Below are positions 61,163 through 64,000 of a stretch of 64,000 bases of DNA, in pieces; position 1 is the first letter of the stretch, and each line of letters begins with the position of its first letter. The notes below the pieces were generated by a model. That model was not told the origin of the DNA. It searched no databases and saw only the letters and a program-made list of their open reading frames with translations. The stretch is from Pseudarthrobacter phenanthrenivorans Sphe3. GTDB taxonomy: Bacteria; Actinomycetota; Actinomycetes; Actinomycetales; Micrococcaceae. The stretch lies in contig NC_015145.1 of NCBI RefSeq assembly GCF_000189535.1, positions 3,906,001 to 3,970,000 on the forward strand, written 5' to 3'. The position numbers and the translations under genes are program-made.

Positions 61163-61303
61163 ATGGCTGACAAGTCCCCGCGTCAAACAGCATCCAAAAA
61201 ATCCGCCAAGTCCATCAAGGAAAAGCGCGCCGACAAGAGGGCCGCTTCGGCGCCGGCCAGCTCCCTGGACGCAACGTCCAGCAAGGCCGCCAAAAAGAAG
61301 TGA
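61163..61303 (+). CDS. Very small Lys-rich protein
   Basis: 46 residues from the ATG at 61163 with AGGAG 6 nt upstream: basic, Ala/Ser/Lys-rich (KKSAKSIKEKRADKRAA and a KAAKKK end). It resembles the small cationic, disordered proteins seen next to metabolic genes in Micrococcaceae, perhaps nucleic-acid binding. Its stop overlaps the start of the next gene (GTGA), so the two are translationally coupled. Confidence 0.75.
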   Translation: MADKSPRQTASKKSAKSIKEKRADKRAASAPASSLDATSSKAAKKK

Positions 61304-62454
61304 CAGGGCAGCAGAACAATCTGACCCTGGGCGTCCTGGCTTCCACCCGCAAGCCAGACGAGCGCCGGCTCCCCATTCATCCGCTGCATTTCCAGCGCAT
61401 CGCGCCCCACATCCGGCAGCACATCATTCTGGAGAACGGCTACGGCGAGCGCCTTGGCGTTTCAGACGCGCACCTCTCAACTTTGGTGGGCAGGATGGCC
61501 AGCCGGGAGGCGTTGCTGGCGGAGGCCGACGTCGTCCTTCTGCCCAAGCCGCAGCCGGAGGACCTGGCCGACCTCCGGGACGGCCAGGTCCTTTGGGGCT
61601 GGCCGCACTGCGTCCAGGACCGGGCGGTCACGCAGCTGGCCATCGACAAGAAGCTGACGCTGATTGCGTTCGAGGCCATGAACCACTGGGCCAGCGACGG
61701 CGGGTTCGGGCTGCACGTCTTCCACAAGAACAACGAGCTTGCAGGCTACTGTTCGGTGCTGCACGCGCTCGCCCTGACAGGTTCGACGGGCGACTACGGC
61801 CGCCGGCTGAGCGCCACCGTCATAGGTTTTGGCGCCACCGCCCGCGGAGCCGTCACTGCACTGAATGCGCACGGCATCCACGACGTCCAGGTGCTGACGA
61901 ACAGGGGCGTCGCCGCTGTGGGAGCGCCTATCCACTCAGTGAACATCGTCCAGTTCGACCACGACGACGAAGCCCCCTTCCTCAGCCAGGTCATCAGTGA
62001 GCAGGGAAGGGTCCCGCTGGCGCCGTTCCTTGCCCAAAGCGACATCGTGGTGAACTGCACGCTGCAGGACCCGAACAACCCGCTGACTTACCTGCGGACG
62101 GAGGACCTGGCGGCGTTCAATCCCGGCAGCCTCATCATTGATGTTTCGTGCGACGACGGCATGGGTTTCAGTTGGGCCCGGAGCACCACTTTCGCCGACC
62201 CCATGTTCACGGTGGGCGACCACATCAACTACTACGCCGTGGACCACAGCCCGTCCTACCTTTGGAATTCCTCGAGCTGGGAGATCAGCCAGGCGCTGCT
62301 GCCGTTCCTGGACACCGTGCTTGGCGGCCCGGAAGCCTGGGAAGGCAACGAAACCATTTCCCGGGCCATCGAAATCCGTGACGGCGTGATCCGCAACCAG
62401 GACGTCCTGGCGTTCCAGAAACGCCAAGAGGAGTACCCGCACCTCCCGCTGTAG
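61300..62454 (+). CDS. CeoS-like N5-(carboxyethyl)ornithine synthase / AlaDH-PNT-fold dehydrogenase
   Basis: 384 residues. The N-terminal AlaDH/PNT-like half has LGVLASTRKPDERRLPIHPLHF and NGYGERLGVSDA. The NAD(P)-binding half has SATVIGFGATARGAVTALNAHG (GxGxxxxG) and later DIVVNCTLQDPNNPLTYL and LIIDVSCDDGMGFSWARSTTF. This arrangement matches N5-(carboxyethyl)ornithine synthase, which reductively joins pyruvate and ornithine. A saccharopine-dehydrogenase-like role on another amino acid is possible. Coupled to the Lys-rich small protein upstream. Confidence 0.8.
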   Translation: MTGQQNNLTLGVLASTRKPDERRLPIHPLHFQRIAPHIRQHIILENGYGERLGVSDAHLSTLVGRMASREALLAEADVVLLPKPQPEDLADLRDGQVLWGWPHCVQDRAVTQLAIDKKLTLIAFEAMNHWASDGGFGLHVFHKNNELAGYCSVLHALALTGSTGDYGRRLSATVIGFGATARGAVTALNAHGIHDVQVLTNRGVAAVGAPIHSVNIVQFDHDDEAPFLSQVISEQGRVPLAPFLAQSDIVVNCTLQDPNNPLTYLRTEDLAAFNPGSLIIDVSCDDGMGFSWARSTTFADPMFTVGDHINYYAVDHSPSYLWNSSSWEISQALLPFLDTVLGGPEAWEGNETISRAIEIRDGVIRNQDVLAFQKRQEEYPHLPL

Positions 62455-62492
62455 ACGGCGGGCCGGGGCTGTCTGCCGAGCGCGCCGCCCGG

Positions 62493-63872
62493 TTAGGCGG
62501 CGGCCCGGCTGACAATTCGGACGGGTTGCCGGCGGTCCCGGAGGTTCACCCTCAACAGGAGCGATCCCTTGCGTGCAAGGATCACGGCAACTGCCAGTGC
62601 CGCGGCCGCGGGCACCCCGCCGGACACCAGCAGGGCCACGTGCGGGTCCGCGTGTTCGGCAATCCAGCCAAGCATCGGGCCGCCAATGGCCTGGCCGCCG
62701 ATCAGCACCATGATGTACAGGCTCATCACTCTGCCCCTGATGCCCATGTTGGAACTGACCTGGACCAGCTGGTTGGATCCGGTGAGGAACATCAGGCACC
62801 AGAATCCGGACAGCACCATCATGGCACCGAACACCAGCATGGACGGCGCCGCGGCAGCCACGCACAGCATGGCTCCATACATCCCCGCGCAGAACACAAC
62901 GGACCGGAGCCGGAGCTGCCGGCGGCGGGTCGATGCCACTGCGCCTGCCAGTGCCCCAAGCGCCACCAGGGCGTTCAGGAGGCCGTAGCCGCCGGCTCCC
63001 ACATTGAACACGTGGTCCGCGAAGGCGGCAAGCACTACGGGCAGGCCCATGGCGAATACCGCAATGAAGCCGGCCATCAGCCAGGGCCAGTAGATGGTGG
63101 GCTTACTCAAGGCATACCGCAGCCCTTCCCTGAGCATTCCCTTGCTCTTGGGCACCGGGGCGCTGGTGAACAGCTGGTCCTTTCGGAGGATGAGCAGCAT
63201 GGCCACTGTGGAGCAGCAGGCAAACGCATTGCCCGCAAACGCCCACCCCGCCCCCATCGCCATGAGCAGCCACCCGGCCAGGGCAGGCCCAATCAGCCCG
63301 CCCAGCTGGAACGTGGTGGAGTTGACGCTGATGGCGTTGCGGAGGTACGTGGGCCCCACCAGTTCATGGACGAATACCTGCCGGGCCGGCTGGTCCAGGA
63401 CCGTCACCAGGCCCAGCACCAGCGCTATCACGTACACGTGCCACACCTCGATGGCGCCCGTCAGCGCGAGGACTGCGAGCGCGGCTGCCAGGACCGCGGC
63501 GAGGCTCTGGCACAGGATGAGGATCTTCCGCTTGGCGAACCGGTCCGCCACCATCCCGCCCCACGGTCCCAGCAGCAGCGACGGCAGGAACTGCAGGGCC
63601 ACGGTGATGCCAACGGCCGTCACGGAACCGGACAGCTCCAGCACCAGCCAGTCCTGCGCGATCCGCTGCATCCAGATGGCGATGACGGCCACAAAATGCC
63701 CCACCGCAAAGATGCGGAAGTTGGGAACCTTGAGCGAAATGAACGTGTGCTTCCAGGGCAGCCGTTCGCTGACGACGGCGACGGGCTGGGTCTGGTGTTC
63801 CGGCGGCGGGGCGCCGGCAGAGTCGATGGCGGGCTGGCTGACAGTTGCCGTTGACGGCGGTGGGGGTGCCAC
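62493..63872 (-). CDS. MFS exporter, EntS/MFS_3 type
   Basis: 459 residues from the GTG at 63872, chosen for GAGGAC 6-7 nt upstream; the longer frame to 63977 crosses operator palindromes. A Pro-rich soluble N-terminus (~1-45) precedes 12 membrane helices: NFRIFAVGHFVAVIAIWMQRIAQDWLVLELSG, GPWGGMVADRFAKRKIL (A-loop), LDQPARQVFVHELVGPTYLRNAISVNSTTFQLGGLIGPALAG. This is the pattern of MFS_3 exporters for siderophores or drugs. Substrate unknown. Two palindromes upstream suggest a divergent regulator beyond the window edge. Confidence 0.9.
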   Translation of the reverse strand: MAPPPPSTATVSQPAIDSAGAPPPEHQTQPVAVVSERLPWKHTFISLKVPNFRIFAVGHFVAVIAIWMQRIAQDWLVLELSGSVTAVGITVALQFLPSLLLGPWGGMVADRFAKRKILILCQSLAAVLAAALAVLALTGAIEVWHVYVIALVLGLVTVLDQPARQVFVHELVGPTYLRNAISVNSTTFQLGGLIGPALAGWLLMAMGAGWAFAGNAFACCSTVAMLLILRKDQLFTSAPVPKSKGMLREGLRYALSKPTIYWPWLMAGFIAVFAMGLPVVLAAFADHVFNVGAGGYGLLNALVALGALAGAVASTRRRQLRLRSVVFCAGMYGAMLCVAAAAPSMLVFGAMMVLSGFWCLMFLTGSNQLVQVSSNMGIRGRVMSLYIMVLIGGQAIGGPMLGWIAEHADPHVALLVSGGVPAAAALAVAVILARKGSLLLRVNLRDRRQPVRIVSRAAA

Positions 63873-63934
63873 AGGTATGTCCTCACAGTGCGTGCGGTCC
63901 GGGATGCCCTTAACGCTAGGCTGGGGCAAAGGAT

Positions 63935-63978
63935 TATGGAGACGTATCGTCTCTATAACTCCTATTGCAGACTGCAAT
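63935..63978. promoter_or_regulatory. Two palindromic operators upstream of the MFS gene
   Basis: GAGACG-TAT-CGTCTC (63939-63953), extended by TAT/ATA to 63935-63957, and ATTGCAG-A-CTGCAAT (63964-63978) are perfect inverted repeats 6 bp apart. They sit in the MFS promoter region and near the window edge, where a divergent regulator (TetR or MarR type) may start. Confidence 0.62.
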
Positions 63979-64000
63979 GCCTAAGATGTCCGCACTTATT

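Overview
The window comes from a high-GC actinobacterium, most likely Micrococcaceae close to Arthrobacter/Pseudarthrobacter. The reasons are the dnaK-grpE-dnaJ-hspR operon with HAIR operators, the fused MrpAB antiporter subunit, DUF222/HNH and DUF4383 proteins, many GTG starts, and several genes with a -10 hexamer 6-7 bp before the start codon (leaderless style). The genus is an inference from protein families; no marker gene was searched.

Layout. 1-5.4 kb: an edge-truncated membrane protein, then the heat-shock operon (minus strand), with a very palindromic gap between grpE and dnaJ. 5.4-8.3 kb: an MMPL exporter divergent from a MarR regulator. 8.4-13.3 kb: a SAM methyltransferase gene split by a 4.07-kb insertion that carries an IS256-family element (8-bp target duplication), an IS110-family transposase with a structured upstream region, a lipoprotein and a small membrane protein. 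13.4-16.8 kb: LysE exporter, low-Mr tyrosine phosphatase, and a P-loop kinase/PabB fusion. 16.8-25.3 kb: a xylan-use locus with a CE4-type deacetylase, two LacI regulators, GH10 xylanase, aldose epimerase, the deletion relic of a sugar ABC transporter, and a GH3 beta-xylosidase. 25.4-31.2 kb: Bcr/CflA-type MFS, cardiolipin synthase, PabC, a flavin-fold protein, a TetR regulator and small proteins.

31.4-33.5 kb: a SAM riboswitch (SAM-IV type) ahead of DUF1737, rhodanese and metZ. 33.5-39.4 kb: DUF1905 protein, a frameshifted DUF222/HNH protein, GCS2-type ligase, an XRE-MurA fusion and a secreted GH25-like protein. 39.4-42.6 kb: a thiamine-type ECF transporter under a TPP riboswitch whose S component is frameshifted. 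42.7-46.8 kb: UPF0303 protein and a tightly coupled four-gene operon (DUF4383, haem-oxygenase-like diiron enzyme, glycosyltransferase, CDGSH protein) of unknown function. 46.8-53.2 kb: Mrp Na+/H+ antiporter operon. 53.4-58.4 kb: UMF1-type MFS, DUF6807 protein, KhtTU-like K+/H+ antiporter, dCTP deaminase. 58.5-64 kb: CAP-domain secreted protein, SRPBCC protein, tRNA-Gly(CCC), a CeoS-like dehydrogenase and an MFS exporter.

The most notable points are the coupled diiron/CDGSH operon, the insertion that splits the methyltransferase, the in-frame deletion fusion in the sugar transporter, a near-identical 22-bp operator shared by the xylanase and the deacetylase, two single-base frameshifts in short homopolymers, and the recurrent leaderless promoter layout. 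No rRNA, CRISPR array or phage module was seen.
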